The notes: generated from the letters alone by a model not told the origin. Positions 1-7,109 are shown, counted from the stretch's first letter. The stretch: 8,273 nt of DNA from an uncultured Lachnospiraceae bacterium (GCA_902797015.1 CADBRG010000004.1:1-8273), one strand, 5' to 3'. Numbers and translations: made by a program.

Positions 1-80
1 AGGCATGTTGCTTCGTCAAACCCTGTTTTTTTCTCACCGGCAAGTGCCTCACCGCTTAACTTCAGCAATACTCTTTTCAT
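1..80 (-). CDS. pyrH: UMP kinase, N-terminal fragment (runs off the left edge)
   Basis: Only the first 26 codons are present. They read MKRVLLKLSGEALAGEKK and onward, which is the signature N-terminus of bacterial UMP kinase: a beta strand, then the K-LSGEAL-G phosphate-binding segment of the amino-acid-kinase fold. The family phosphorylates UMP to UDP with ATP in the cytoplasm, at the entry to pyrimidine nucleotide and UDP-sugar synthesis, and is usually allosterically controlled by UTP and GTP. The start chosen is the ATG at 80. An AGGAGG sits exactly 6 nt upstream, while the other in-frame ATG at 86 directly abuts the AGGAGG and has no usable spacing. The gene begins 14 bp after the stop of the TPR-protein gene, so it is probably the next cistron of the same operon. 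The classical upstream partner tsf is absent. Identity is fairly certain, but everything after residue 26 is unseen. Confidence 0.9.
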   Translation of the reverse strand, partial: MKRVLLKLSGEALAGEKKTGFDEATC

Positions 81-86
81 ATGCAT

Positions 87-92
87 CCTCCT
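87..92 (-). promoter_or_regulatory. Ribosome binding site that sets the pyrH start
   Basis: A perfect AGGAGG is read on the minus strand. It ends 6 nt before the ATG at 80 and 0 nt before the ATG at 86, so it selects the ATG at 80. It lies in the 14-bp gap after the upstream gene's stop codon. Confidence 0.8.
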
Positions 93-94
93 GC

Positions 95-1156
95 TTATTC
101 TGTTGTTTCCTGTGATGTCTCAGATGTTTCAGTCGTCTGTGTTGTCTCTTCTGTCGTTGTTTCTGTTTCCGGTTCCGGCTCTGGCGCCGGCGCCGGCGGA
201 TAATAGATAAAGTTATATTTTACGACATCACTGGATTTTCCATATTCATTAACCGCGATCACCTGAAGAACATGGTTTCCTTCCGGAACACGGATCGAAC
301 CGTAATACTCTTCGCCGCCGACCTCCGGTTCTTCATCCCAGTTATAATAGATTGTCGCTCCCTCTTCCGCCGTGACGTGAATGCTGGTTTTCTGATAAAA
401 CTCTCCGCCGGCAGGATCAACGACCGGAGCAGATGCGTCAGGCAATGTCACACTATAGGTTTCTGACATGACACGGCTTGCACGCCCCTTTGCATCAATG
501 CAGATTGCAGAAAGAACGGTATCTCCTTCTTCCTCGATCACAATGGGCTCCTCTTTATCAAACAGGTCACTGTCTGCCGTCGGTTCTGATCCATCCAAAG
601 TATAATAGATATCACCGGCATCGGATGAGGTCAATGTGATTTCAAGCGCATCGTCATAAGAGCCCCCTGCCATATTTGCAGTGGGTTTTTCTGTCAGGAA
701 TTCGTCAAATACTGCAAGGATGTTTTTATCCGTAATCTCCTTACTCTTTGCCAGGATCTCATCGTACCGTCCCTGTCCGGTATAGATCTGCAGTAGGATC
801 CGATACCCGTCCGCACTGTTTGGCGAGAGCTCCAGGAAATGCAGCACAGCCGATTCTGCACGGTCAAGATCCTTTATGGAGTAGTTGATCTTCGCAGACA
901 AAAGCAGCGCCTCGGCATTATCCGGATTCAGTGCAAGGATCTTATCGAGATATTCAATGGCTTCATCATAATCATGTGCCGCATAGTATTTATCCGCCTG
1001 ACGGAGCATATAGCTTTCCGAGTGGTTTCTGGCAGTTGAGACAATGATTACAGCCGCAACGATCATCGCAGCAAGAATAACACAGACCGTTGTGATCCGC
1101 TTTCTCTTGCGCTTTCTGCTCTGGACTTTTTCGTTAATCTCTTCTCTTGTTATCAA
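95..1156 (-). CDS. Membrane-anchored TPR protein with two chitobiase C-terminal-like (CHB_HEX_C) domains
   Basis: This is a 353-residue protein of unknown function. A short basic N-terminus (RKRKRKR, residues 14-20) precedes one transmembrane helix at about 21-41. By the positive-inside rule the rest should face outside the membrane. Residues about 49-135 form two to three tetratricopeptide repeats (for example YDEAIEYLDKILALNPDN). Two beta-sandwich domains of the chitobiase/beta-hexosaminidase C-terminal type follow. The first, about 158-237, carries the typical IYYTLDGSEPT segment; the second, about 243-318, carries IYYNWDEEP. A Pro/Glu then Thr/Glu-rich tail of about 35 residues ends the protein, with no LPXTG sorting signal. 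The start is a TTG at 1156 with GAGG 5 nt upstream. An in-frame stop lies two codons before it, and no later start would keep the membrane helix. The gene lies 21 bp after ftsK and 14 bp before pyrH. The domain make-up suggests an envelope scaffold or glycan-binding role, which is inference only. Confidence 0.85.
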   Translation of the reverse strand: MITREEINEKVQSRKRKRKRITTVCVILAAMIVAAVIIVSTARNHSESYMLRQADKYYAAHDYDEAIEYLDKILALNPDNAEALLLSAKINYSIKDLDRAESAVLHFLELSPNSADGYRILLQIYTGQGRYDEILAKSKEITDKNILAVFDEFLTEKPTANMAGGSYDDALEITLTSSDAGDIYYTLDGSEPTADSDLFDKEEPIVIEEEGDTVLSAICIDAKGRASRVMSETYSVTLPDASAPVVDPAGGEFYQKTSIHVTAEEGATIYYNWDEEPEVGGEEYYGSIRVPEGNHVLQVIAVNEYGKSSDVVKYNFIYYPPAPAPEPEPETETTTEETTQTTETSETSQETTE

Positions 1157-1177
1157 TTATACCTCTTCTCCGGTGCA

Positions 1178-3913
1178 TTATTCAATCTCTGACAAATATG
1201 CCTCGAATTCCTCTGCACTCATCAGTACCTGACGGGGCTTTGTCCCTTCTTCCGGTCCGACAACCCCGGCCTCTTCTAACTGGTCCATAATTCTTGCAGC
1301 CCTGTTAAATCCAATCTTAAACATCCGCTGCAGCATACCGATCGATCCTTTTTCTTTTTCGATCACAAAACGGCCTGCCTTGTCGAAATAGACATCGCGT
1401 TCTTTGCCCGGCGCTGCTGCGCCGCCGTTTCCTCCGGTCGCTTTTTCCATCTGCTCCTGGATCGCGGTACCATATTCCGTACTTCCGTTTTTCTCGCAGA
1501 TTTCCTTTACGACTTCATTGATCTCTTTTTCAGAAATAAATGCACCCTGGACACGCAGAGGCTTCTGATAATCCTGCGGATAAAAGAGCATATCGCCCTT
1601 TCCAAGCAGCTTCTCTGCGCCAACCATATCGAGAATGGTTCGGGAGTCCACACCGGAAGTAACCGCAAATGCGATTCGTGACGGCATATTGGCCTTGATC
1701 AGACCCGTGATGACGTTAACGGACGGACGCTGTGTCGCAATGACCAGATGGATTCCCGCCGCACGGGCCAGCTGTGCCAGACGGCAGATCGCGCCTTCTA
1801 CGTCCCCGGGTGCTACCATCATCAGATCCGCAAGCTCATCAACAATGATCAGAATCTGCGGCATGCGTTCCGGCTTCTCGCCTGGGATATCCTTAATGGA
1901 ATCTACTTTCTGGTTATATGCCTTGATATCTTTTACCTGATATTCCGCAAATTTACGATACCGGTCTGTCATCTCTGCAACTGCCCAGTTCAATGCGCCG
2001 GCAGCCTTTTTCGGATCTGTCACAACCGGAAGGAGCAGATGCGGGATGCCATTGTAAATTGACAGCTCGACCACCTTCGGATCGATCATGATCATCCGCA
2101 CTTCCTCCGGCTTCGCCTTGTATAACACACTCATGATGATCGTGTTGATACATACGGACTTACCGGATCCTGTTGCACCGGCGATCAGTACATGCGGCAT
2201 TTTTGCTATATCCGTCATGATGATCTTGCCGCCGATGTCTTTTCCGACACAGAATGTCAGACGCGATTTCTGCGCGGCGAACTCATCCGATTCGATCAGC
2301 TCGCGGAATGTTACGGTTACATTTTTCTTGTTCGGCACTTCAATACCGATTGCAGCTTTTCCCGGGATCGGTGCTTCGATCCTGATGTCGGAAACTGCCA
2401 GATTTAACTTGATATCATCAGCAAGATTCGTGATCTTACTTACTTTAACACCCATCTCCGGCTGGATCTCATACCGTGTAACAGACGGGCCACAGGTAAC
2501 ATTGGTCACCCTGGCATCTACGCCAAAGTTGGTCAGTGTCATCTGCAAACGGGCAGACATCTCCTCTAAATGCTTTCTGGAGTCTCCGGCCGCATTATGA
2601 TCCGGGCGGGCCAGATGACGTGTCGTTGGGAAAATATATTCCTTCACAGGAGCACTCGCCGCAGCAATCTCCTGCGAAACTTTTTCATTATCCTCCCCAG
2701 AAGAGACCGGATTTTTCACCGTTCTTCTTCTGGCCTGCTTTTCTTCCTGTGCGCTCTCGGCCTCTGCTTCCTGCATCAGATCTGCATAAGAAGCATCCAG
2801 TGCCGGTTCTGCCTCCGGCATGCTGTCTGCTGCGGATTTTTTCACTCTGACTGCTTTCTTCTCTGCTGGTCCGACTTTTGGCATCAGCAGATCCGCAAAA
2901 GTCGTTTCATCCGCATTCGCCCGTGCGTCACTGACAGAATTCTCTTCCGGGATATTGATCTGTGGCGGCGGATATACCTTCCCGGCCGGCTCCTCCGGCA
3001 CCTTTGCCGTGGCTTTCTCAGGATCAAGCAACAGCGTATCGAGCGTTACGCCACTTTGCTTCTGTGAACTGCGGCGTTCTTTTTTCGGTGCATATGCTGC
3101 CTCTCGCTCATACTGCTCTTCTTCGCGTTCCAGCTCTCTTGCACGCCTTGCCTCACGGGCCTTCTGTTCTGCCCGTTTTGCCTCACGATTGGCATGCATC
3201 TGTTCGAATGCAGGGCCGAGCCTTCTGCTGATATCGCCAAAGAATTCCTTTTCCGTCAAAAGCAATACGGAAACCAGCAGAATAATCACCGTCAGGATGA
3301 ATGCTCCTGCGGTTCCGAACGCCTTTAAAAAGGCCTTTCCGACCAGGCCGCCGACGATACCGCCGCCCGCATGGTCCTGTCCGCAGGTGTGGAAAATCTC
3401 TCCGATTTTCATTGGGCTGTCAAAATAACATACCAGATGTGCAAATGTGCATACAAAAACAAGGAGCAGAAGTGCTGCGATCAGTTTCATATTTCTGCGG
3501 GCACCTTCTTCTCCTACCGAATTTTTATTTGAGATCATAAATGCACATGCAAAAAACAGCCAGATCGGGAACACCCAGGAAAGGACGCCGATCAGGCCAA
3601 ATAATACCGTCTTAAAAAAGGTGCCGACCACACCACCCATTCCGATATTTCCGATAAAGATCAGGATACAGAGTGCAAGCACCGCAAACAGGATGATCTC
3701 ACTCGTCCACGGGAAATCGATCGGCTGGCGTGTCTGTTTTTTCTTTGCAGCACTGCTGCTACGCCCGGAAGACGTACTCTTTTTCGCCGTACTGCGGGTT
3801 GCGGATGTGCTGCGCGTCGACTTTACTGCATGCGAAGCGGAAGTCTTCTTAGTTGAAGACTTCCGTTGTCCACTGGTCTTTTTGGTTGTCGGTTTACGTT
3901 TCGTAGAAGCCAT
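1178..3913 (-). CDS. ftsK: DNA translocase FtsK/SpoIIIE
   Basis: This is a 911-residue membrane-anchored DNA pump. The family forms hexamers at the division or sporulation septum and drives chromosome DNA across it with ATP. Residues 1-66 are an unusual Ser/Thr/Lys/Arg-rich stretch. Four membrane helices follow, at about 72-90, 103-127, 143-163 and 201-219. A charged linker (about 225-430) contains a helical Arg/Glu-rich segment and a PPP at 315-317. The RecA-like motor has Walker A GATGSGKS at 579-586, Walker B LIIVDEL at 688-694 and ATQRP at 726-730. The C-terminal gamma winged helix (about 850-900, with IGFNRAARIMDQLEEAG and KPRQVL) is the domain that reads oriented KOPS/SRS-type DNA signals. 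The motor looks intact. The ATG at 3913 has GGGGAG just upstream. The gene begins 10 bp after uppP and ends 21 bp before the TPR gene. Sequence alone does not separate a division FtsK from a sporulation SpoIIIE, and membrane helices argue against the soluble SftA type. Confidence 0.95.
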   Translation of the reverse strand: MASTKRKPTTKKTSGQRKSSTKKTSASHAVKSTRSTSATRSTAKKSTSSGRSSSAAKKKQTRQPIDFPWTSEIILFAVLALCILIFIGNIGMGGVVGTFFKTVLFGLIGVLSWVFPIWLFFACAFMISNKNSVGEEGARRNMKLIAALLLLVFVCTFAHLVCYFDSPMKIGEIFHTCGQDHAGGGIVGGLVGKAFLKAFGTAGAFILTVIILLVSVLLLTEKEFFGDISRRLGPAFEQMHANREAKRAEQKAREARRARELEREEEQYEREAAYAPKKERRSSQKQSGVTLDTLLLDPEKATAKVPEEPAGKVYPPPQINIPEENSVSDARANADETTFADLLMPKVGPAEKKAVRVKKSAADSMPEAEPALDASYADLMQEAEAESAQEEKQARRRTVKNPVSSGEDNEKVSQEIAAASAPVKEYIFPTTRHLARPDHNAAGDSRKHLEEMSARLQMTLTNFGVDARVTNVTCGPSVTRYEIQPEMGVKVSKITNLADDIKLNLAVSDIRIEAPIPGKAAIGIEVPNKKNVTVTFRELIESDEFAAQKSRLTFCVGKDIGGKIIMTDIAKMPHVLIAGATGSGKSVCINTIIMSVLYKAKPEEVRMIMIDPKVVELSIYNGIPHLLLPVVTDPKKAAGALNWAVAEMTDRYRKFAEYQVKDIKAYNQKVDSIKDIPGEKPERMPQILIIVDELADLMMVAPGDVEGAICRLAQLARAAGIHLVIATQRPSVNVITGLIKANMPSRIAFAVTSGVDSRTILDMVGAEKLLGKGDMLFYPQDYQKPLRVQGAFISEKEINEVVKEICEKNGSTEYGTAIQEQMEKATGGNGGAAAPGKERDVYFDKAGRFVIEKEKGSIGMLQRMFKIGFNRAARIMDQLEEAGVVGPEEGTKPRQVLMSAEEFEAYLSEIE
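3838..3865 (-). repeat. Perfect 11-bp inverted repeat inside the 5' part of ftsK
   Basis: CGGAAGTCTTC (3838-3848) and GAAGACTTCCG (3855-3865) are exact reverse complements separated by 6 nt. In the ftsK mRNA this would form an uninterrupted 11-bp hairpin with a 6-nt loop, starting 48 nt downstream of the start codon. It lies in the low-complexity Ser/Thr/Lys region (codons 17-25). No U-tract follows, so it is not an intrinsic terminator. A role in translation or mRNA stability is possible but not shown; repetitive AAG/TCT-type codons could also generate it by chance. Confidence 0.7.
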
Positions 3914-3923
3914 ACCTTCTCCC

Positions 3924-4799
3924 CTACGCCGCTACAGCATATCCGATCAGGGAAATGATTCCCACGATCAGACAGTATATGGAAAAGTATTTGAATTTCT
4001 TGTTCCGTACGATCTTAAGCATCCATTTGATCGCAATATAACCTACGACAGCTGCCACGATCATACCAACGACATAGCTGAGTGCATCCGTACCTGTAAC
4101 CGTATATTCTCCAAGGTCCTTTAACTGCAGTACCAATGCACCAAGGATCGCCGGAATGGAAAGGATGAATGAATATTTCACTGCAAACTTACGGTCAAAT
4201 CCCAGGAATACAGATGTTGCGATCGTAGAACCGGAACGGGAAATACCCGGAAGGGTTGCAAGTCCCTGTACGATACCAATGATGATCGCGTTCGGATAAG
4301 ATGCGTTTTTCGGTCCTTTTCTGCCGTCCGGCGCCAGATCACTCAGGAACAGGACTGCTGCCGTAATGATCAGGCAGATGCCCGGTACCAGCAACGATGT
4401 CTCTGAGCGCTCCACAATGTCCTTGATCGCAAAGCCGATGATGCCGGTCGGGATCGTCGATACAATGATCATTGCAACAAACTTTCTGTATGCAGTCGTG
4501 ATGATCTTTCTCGGCTTCCGGTCCGGATGGCTCCGTTTCCCTGCAAATACCATAATATTATGGATCAGATCACAGATCATCAGAACAAACTCTTTAATAA
4601 GCCTGAACACATCCTTGTAATAAACGACCACAACCGCAATCAGAGTTGCGATGTGTAAAAGCACATCAAACAGGATTCCGTTGTCCGTATTGACATGGAA
4701 CAGAATTTTAAACAGTGCGAGGTGTCCGGAACTGCTGACCGGAAGAAACTCCGTCAGGCCCTGGATCAACCCCATAAATATTGCGTGTAATAAAGACAT
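3924..4799 (-). CDS. uppP: Undecaprenyl-diphosphate phosphatase (UppP/BacA family)
   Basis: This is a 291-residue polytopic membrane protein. The family removes a phosphate from undecaprenyl diphosphate so the lipid carrier can be reused for peptidoglycan and other surface polymers; overexpression is known to give bacitracin resistance. Both family signatures are present: GLTEFLPVSSSGH at residues 14-26 and QGLATLPGISRSGSTI at 178-193. They supply the conserved Glu17, Ser and His26 of the first motif and Arg188 of the second, which correspond to residues implicated in catalysis in E. coli BacA. The first Glu of the E. coli EGLTE motif is Gln13 here, a substitution I believe is common in Gram-positive members. 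Several hydrophobic segments cover most of the chain. The ATG at 4799 has GGAG about 8 nt upstream. The gene starts 22 bp after glgA and ends 10 bp before ftsK, consistent with one transcript. Length is normal for the family. Confidence 0.95.
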   Translation of the reverse strand: MSLLHAIFMGLIQGLTEFLPVSSSGHLALFKILFHVNTDNGILFDVLLHIATLIAVVVVYYKDVFRLIKEFVLMICDLIHNIMVFAGKRSHPDRKPRKIITTAYRKFVAMIIVSTIPTGIIGFAIKDIVERSETSLLVPGICLIITAAVLFLSDLAPDGRKGPKNASYPNAIIIGIVQGLATLPGISRSGSTIATSVFLGFDRKFAVKYSFILSIPAILGALVLQLKDLGEYTVTGTDALSYVVGMIVAAVVGYIAIKWMLKIVRNKKFKYFSIYCLIVGIISLIGYAVAA

Positions 4800-4821
4800 A
4801 TCTTACTCCAAATTCATTATT

Positions 4822-6315
4822 TTAGTCCGTCATTCCCAGCAGATATCGATACAGTCCCTCATAACGGTTTGCAGAAACTTTCCATGAGAAATCAATGCTC
4901 ATGGCACGTTCTACAATGCGATTCCAGTCACGCTTTTTCTCAAAATATACCTGCTTCGCGTAATTGATGATGCCAAGCATTTCATGTGCGTTATAATTCG
5001 TAAAGGAAAAACCGTTTCCGGAATTTTCATACTCATTATACGGATGAACGGTATCCCGCAGTCCACCCGTCTCTCTGACGATCGGCAGGGAACCATAACG
5101 GCAGGCCATCATCTGTGTCAGGCCGCAGGGTTCAAACTGAGACGGTACCAGGAATGCATCGGAAGCCGCAAGCAGTCTGTGTACCAGTTCATCGTTATAA
5201 CAGATATTGGCAGAGATCCGGTCCGGATGTTTGCCCGCAAAGTAACGGAACGCATCCTCATAACGGCTCTCACCCGTTCCGACTACGACAAACTGTGTAA
5301 ATTCATCTGAGATCCCTTCGATCACATGATTTACCAGATCCAGACCTTTTTGATCGGTCAGGCGGGAAACCAGTGCGATCATGAACTTTTTCTTGTCTAC
5401 TGTAAGTCCGAGCTCCTTCTGAAGACGTTCTTTGTTGAGCGGCTTCTGGCGGCGGAAATTATGCACATCATAATGATAATGTACCTGCGGGTCTGTCATC
5501 GGATCATAAATACTGTAATCGATGCCATTGACAATTCCCTGCATATCCAGACGACGCGCATTCAAAAGCCCGTCCAGGCCTTCCCCGTAGTACGGCATCT
5601 GAATCTCATTTGCATATGTCTCACTGACGGTCGTGATATAATCTGCGTAAACCAGACCACCCTTTAACATATTTGCGTCTTTTTTGTACTCCAGTTTGTC
5701 CGGAGTGAACAGATACTCCGGCAGACCGCTGATCGACTGGACCGTCTCAATATCCCAAACACCCTGGAAACGAAGGTTATGGATCGTCATGATCGTCTTC
5801 ATTCCCCAGAAGAACATATCGCCCTGGAATTCATTTTTCAGATATACCGGGATCAGTCCGGTTTCCCAGTCATGACAATGGATCAGATCCGGCTGGAATC
5901 CGATCTGGGGCAGCATAGAAAGTACCGCTTTACTGAAGAAGCAGAACTTCTCAACATCAAAGCGGATGTTGCCATACGGTGTCGGCGAATCAAAGTACTC
6001 CATATTATCGATGAAATAATAGTGGATTCCTTCATGCTCATATTCCAGAACGCCAACATATTTGTCCGGAAGTGCCGGACCCATATGCATGTAAAAATGG
6101 GTCACATACTGAAATTCATTGCGGAAATGATCCGGAATACAGGTATAATTCGGGATTACGACCCTGACATCCCAGTCATCCTTACGGAACCATTTCGGTA
6201 ATGCGCCGCAAACATCTGCAAGACCGCCTGTTTTGATAAACGGTACGCATTCAGAAGCTGCAAATAAAACCTTTTTACTCGTCCCAGTTATGGTAGACTT
6301 GCTGCACATCATCAT
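4822..6315 (-). CDS. glgA: Glycogen synthase (ADP-glucose type, GT5 family)
   Basis: This is a cytoplasmic glycosyltransferase of about 497 residues that extends alpha-1,4-glucan chains from ADP-glucose. The N-terminal Rossmann domain opens with KVLFAASECVPFIKTGGLADV, which contains the sugar-nucleotide-binding KTGGLADV (residues 28-35). HCHDWET follows at 146-152 and IHNLRFQG at 179-186. The C-terminal domain has SRLTDQKG at 317-324, FEPCGLTQ at 394-401 with the conserved catalytic-region Glu, and RETGGLRDTV at 414-423. Length and motifs are typical and the enzyme looks intact. The start lies inside yebC and overlaps its end by 41 bp. Three ATGs stand in tandem at 6315, 6312 and 6309, with GGAGG 3, 6 and 9 nt upstream respectively. 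The outermost is listed, but the second or third fits the spacing better. No ATG, GTG or TTG occurs between them and the conserved domain. No glgB, glgC, glgD or glgP lies in the window. Confidence 0.95.
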   Translation of the reverse strand: MMMCSKSTITGTSKKVLFAASECVPFIKTGGLADVCGALPKWFRKDDWDVRVVIPNYTCIPDHFRNEFQYVTHFYMHMGPALPDKYVGVLEYEHEGIHYYFIDNMEYFDSPTPYGNIRFDVEKFCFFSKAVLSMLPQIGFQPDLIHCHDWETGLIPVYLKNEFQGDMFFWGMKTIMTIHNLRFQGVWDIETVQSISGLPEYLFTPDKLEYKKDANMLKGGLVYADYITTVSETYANEIQMPYYGEGLDGLLNARRLDMQGIVNGIDYSIYDPMTDPQVHYHYDVHNFRRQKPLNKERLQKELGLTVDKKKFMIALVSRLTDQKGLDLVNHVIEGISDEFTQFVVVGTGESRYEDAFRYFAGKHPDRISANICYNDELVHRLLAASDAFLVPSQFEPCGLTQMMACRYGSLPIVRETGGLRDTVHPYNEYENSGNGFSFTNYNAHEMLGIINYAKQVYFEKKRDWNRIVERAMSIDFSWKVSANRYEGLYRYLLGMTD

Positions 6316-7003
6316 CTTCCTCCAATAAATCCAAAATCTTGTTCATGTGGTTGATGTCTTCGTCTGCATCTAAAGTTACATAGGTCTGTGGGATCATGGT
6401 TACTTCTGCATTCGCCATCGGAATCCCGGCAGTTTCAAGTTCTTCACGTACGGCACTGAAGGACGCCGGATCTGTGATGATCTCAAAGCTGTCTTCCTCT
6501 TCCACAAAATCCTCCGCACCTGCATCCAGTGCCTGCATCATCAGTTCATCCGGATCTCCGTCATATTCTTCACGGTCGATCAGGATCTGTCCTTTCTCAT
6601 CGAACATATAGGACACACAGCCCTGTGTTCCGATGTTACCATAGCCCTTGGTAAATGCATTCCGCACATTTGCTGCTGTACGGTTTTTGTTGTCCGTCAG
6701 TGCTTTTACAATGATCGCGGTACCATTCGGTCCGTATCCTTCATATGTTACGGTTTCATAATTAACAGATCCGGTGTCTCCGGCAGCCTTTTTGATGCCG
6801 CGGTTGATCGTATCGTTCGGCATATTATTCGCCTTTGCCTTTGCGATGACATCTCGCAGCTTGCTGTTGTTTTCCGGATCCGGTCCGCCCTCTTTTACTG
6901 CAACGGCAATCTCACGACCGATGATCGTAAAGATTTTTCCCTTTGCCGCATCGTTTTTTTCCTTTTTATGTTTAATGTTTGAAAATTTTGAATGTCCTGA
7001 CAT
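6275..7003 (-). CDS. yebC: YebC/PmpR family protein (TACO1-like)
   Basis: This is a 242-residue cytoplasmic protein of standard family length. The N-terminus MSGHSKFSNIKHKKEKNDA, then GKIFT and REI, is the conserved family opening (usually MSGHSKWANIKHRK). It is followed by the basic region around KLRDVIAKAKANNMPNDTI and the acidic C-terminal half. Family members were first described as DNA-binding transcription regulators (PmpR). The mitochondrial homologue TACO1 and more recent bacterial work point to a role on the ribosome, helping translation through proline-rich stretches. Which applies here cannot be told from sequence. The ATG at 7003 has GGGAGG 11 nt upstream, a slightly long spacing. 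The gene ends 41 bp inside glgA, and its own candidate promoter lies about 70 bp upstream, so it is probably the first cistron of the array that reaches pyrH. Confidence 0.93.
   Translation of the reverse strand: MSGHSKFSNIKHKKEKNDAAKGKIFTIIGREIAVAVKEGGPDPENNSKLRDVIAKAKANNMPNDTINRGIKKAAGDTGSVNYETVTYEGYGPNGTAIIVKALTDNKNRTAANVRNAFTKGYGNIGTQGCVSYMFDEKGQILIDREEYDGDPDELMMQALDAGAEDFVEEEDSFEIITDPASFSAVREELETAGIPMANAEVTMIPQTYVTLDADEDINHMNKILDLLEEDDDVQQVYHNWDE
6319..6323 (-). promoter_or_regulatory. Shine-Dalgarno of glgA embedded in yebC
   Basis: GGAGG on the minus strand is part of yebC codons for Leu-Glu-Glu. The following run of three yebC GAT (Asp) codons, read in another frame, gives the tandem ATGs of glgA. 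Spacing to the three ATGs is 3, 6 and 9 nt. Ribosomes finishing yebC would pass over this site, so the layout favours translational coupling. Confidence 0.75.
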
Positions 7004-7079
7004 ATTTGAACAATCCTCCCGTATGAAATATGATATTCGTCTGCCATCCGGTTCCTTTCCGAACAGCTACCGAAATAGT

Positions 7080-7109
7080 ATCATATCATAAATTCCTGTC
7101 TCCTGACAA
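7080..7109 (-). promoter_or_regulatory. Candidate sigma-A promoter for the yebC-glgA-uppP-ftsK array
   Basis: On the minus strand, TTGTCA (7104-7109, 5 of 6 to the -35 consensus) is followed after 18 bp by TATGAT (7080-7085, 5 of 6 to the -10 consensus). A TG lies one base before the -10, giving an extended -10. The -35 is inside the last codons of the CBS-protein gene, and the extended -10 overlaps its TGA stop. Transcription would start near 7073 and give a leader of about 70 nt before yebC. The leader has an 8-bp inverted repeat (7028-7035 with 7079-7086) whose distal arm overlaps the promoter, so only part of it would be transcribed. Confidence 0.55.

Noticed and set aside
2088..2600. Plus-strand open frame of 170 codons antisense to the ftsK motor
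   Set aside because: It lies over the highly conserved Walker A region of ftsK, so the opposite strand is constrained by that gene; it has no recognisable product.
2820..3428. Plus-strand open frame of 202 codons antisense to ftsK
   Set aside because: Its Ser/Phe/Ala-rich composition mirrors the minus-strand codons of the ftsK linker and membrane region; no domain or supporting start context was seen.
3447..4124. Long plus-strand open frame of 225 codons across the uppP/ftsK junction
   Set aside because: It is antisense to two well-identified genes, is rich in residues expected from reading their codons backwards, and shows no family motif.
7040..7075. Possible intrinsic terminator between the CBS gene and yebC (TTCGG with CCGGA)
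   Set aside because: The stem is only about 5 bp with a wobble pair and no U-tract follows, so termination is not supported.
7028..7086. 8-bp inverted repeat ATATGATA/TATCATAT as an operator
   Set aside because: The arms are AT-rich and about 43 bp apart, and one arm coincides with the -10 box, so chance similarity is the simpler explanation.
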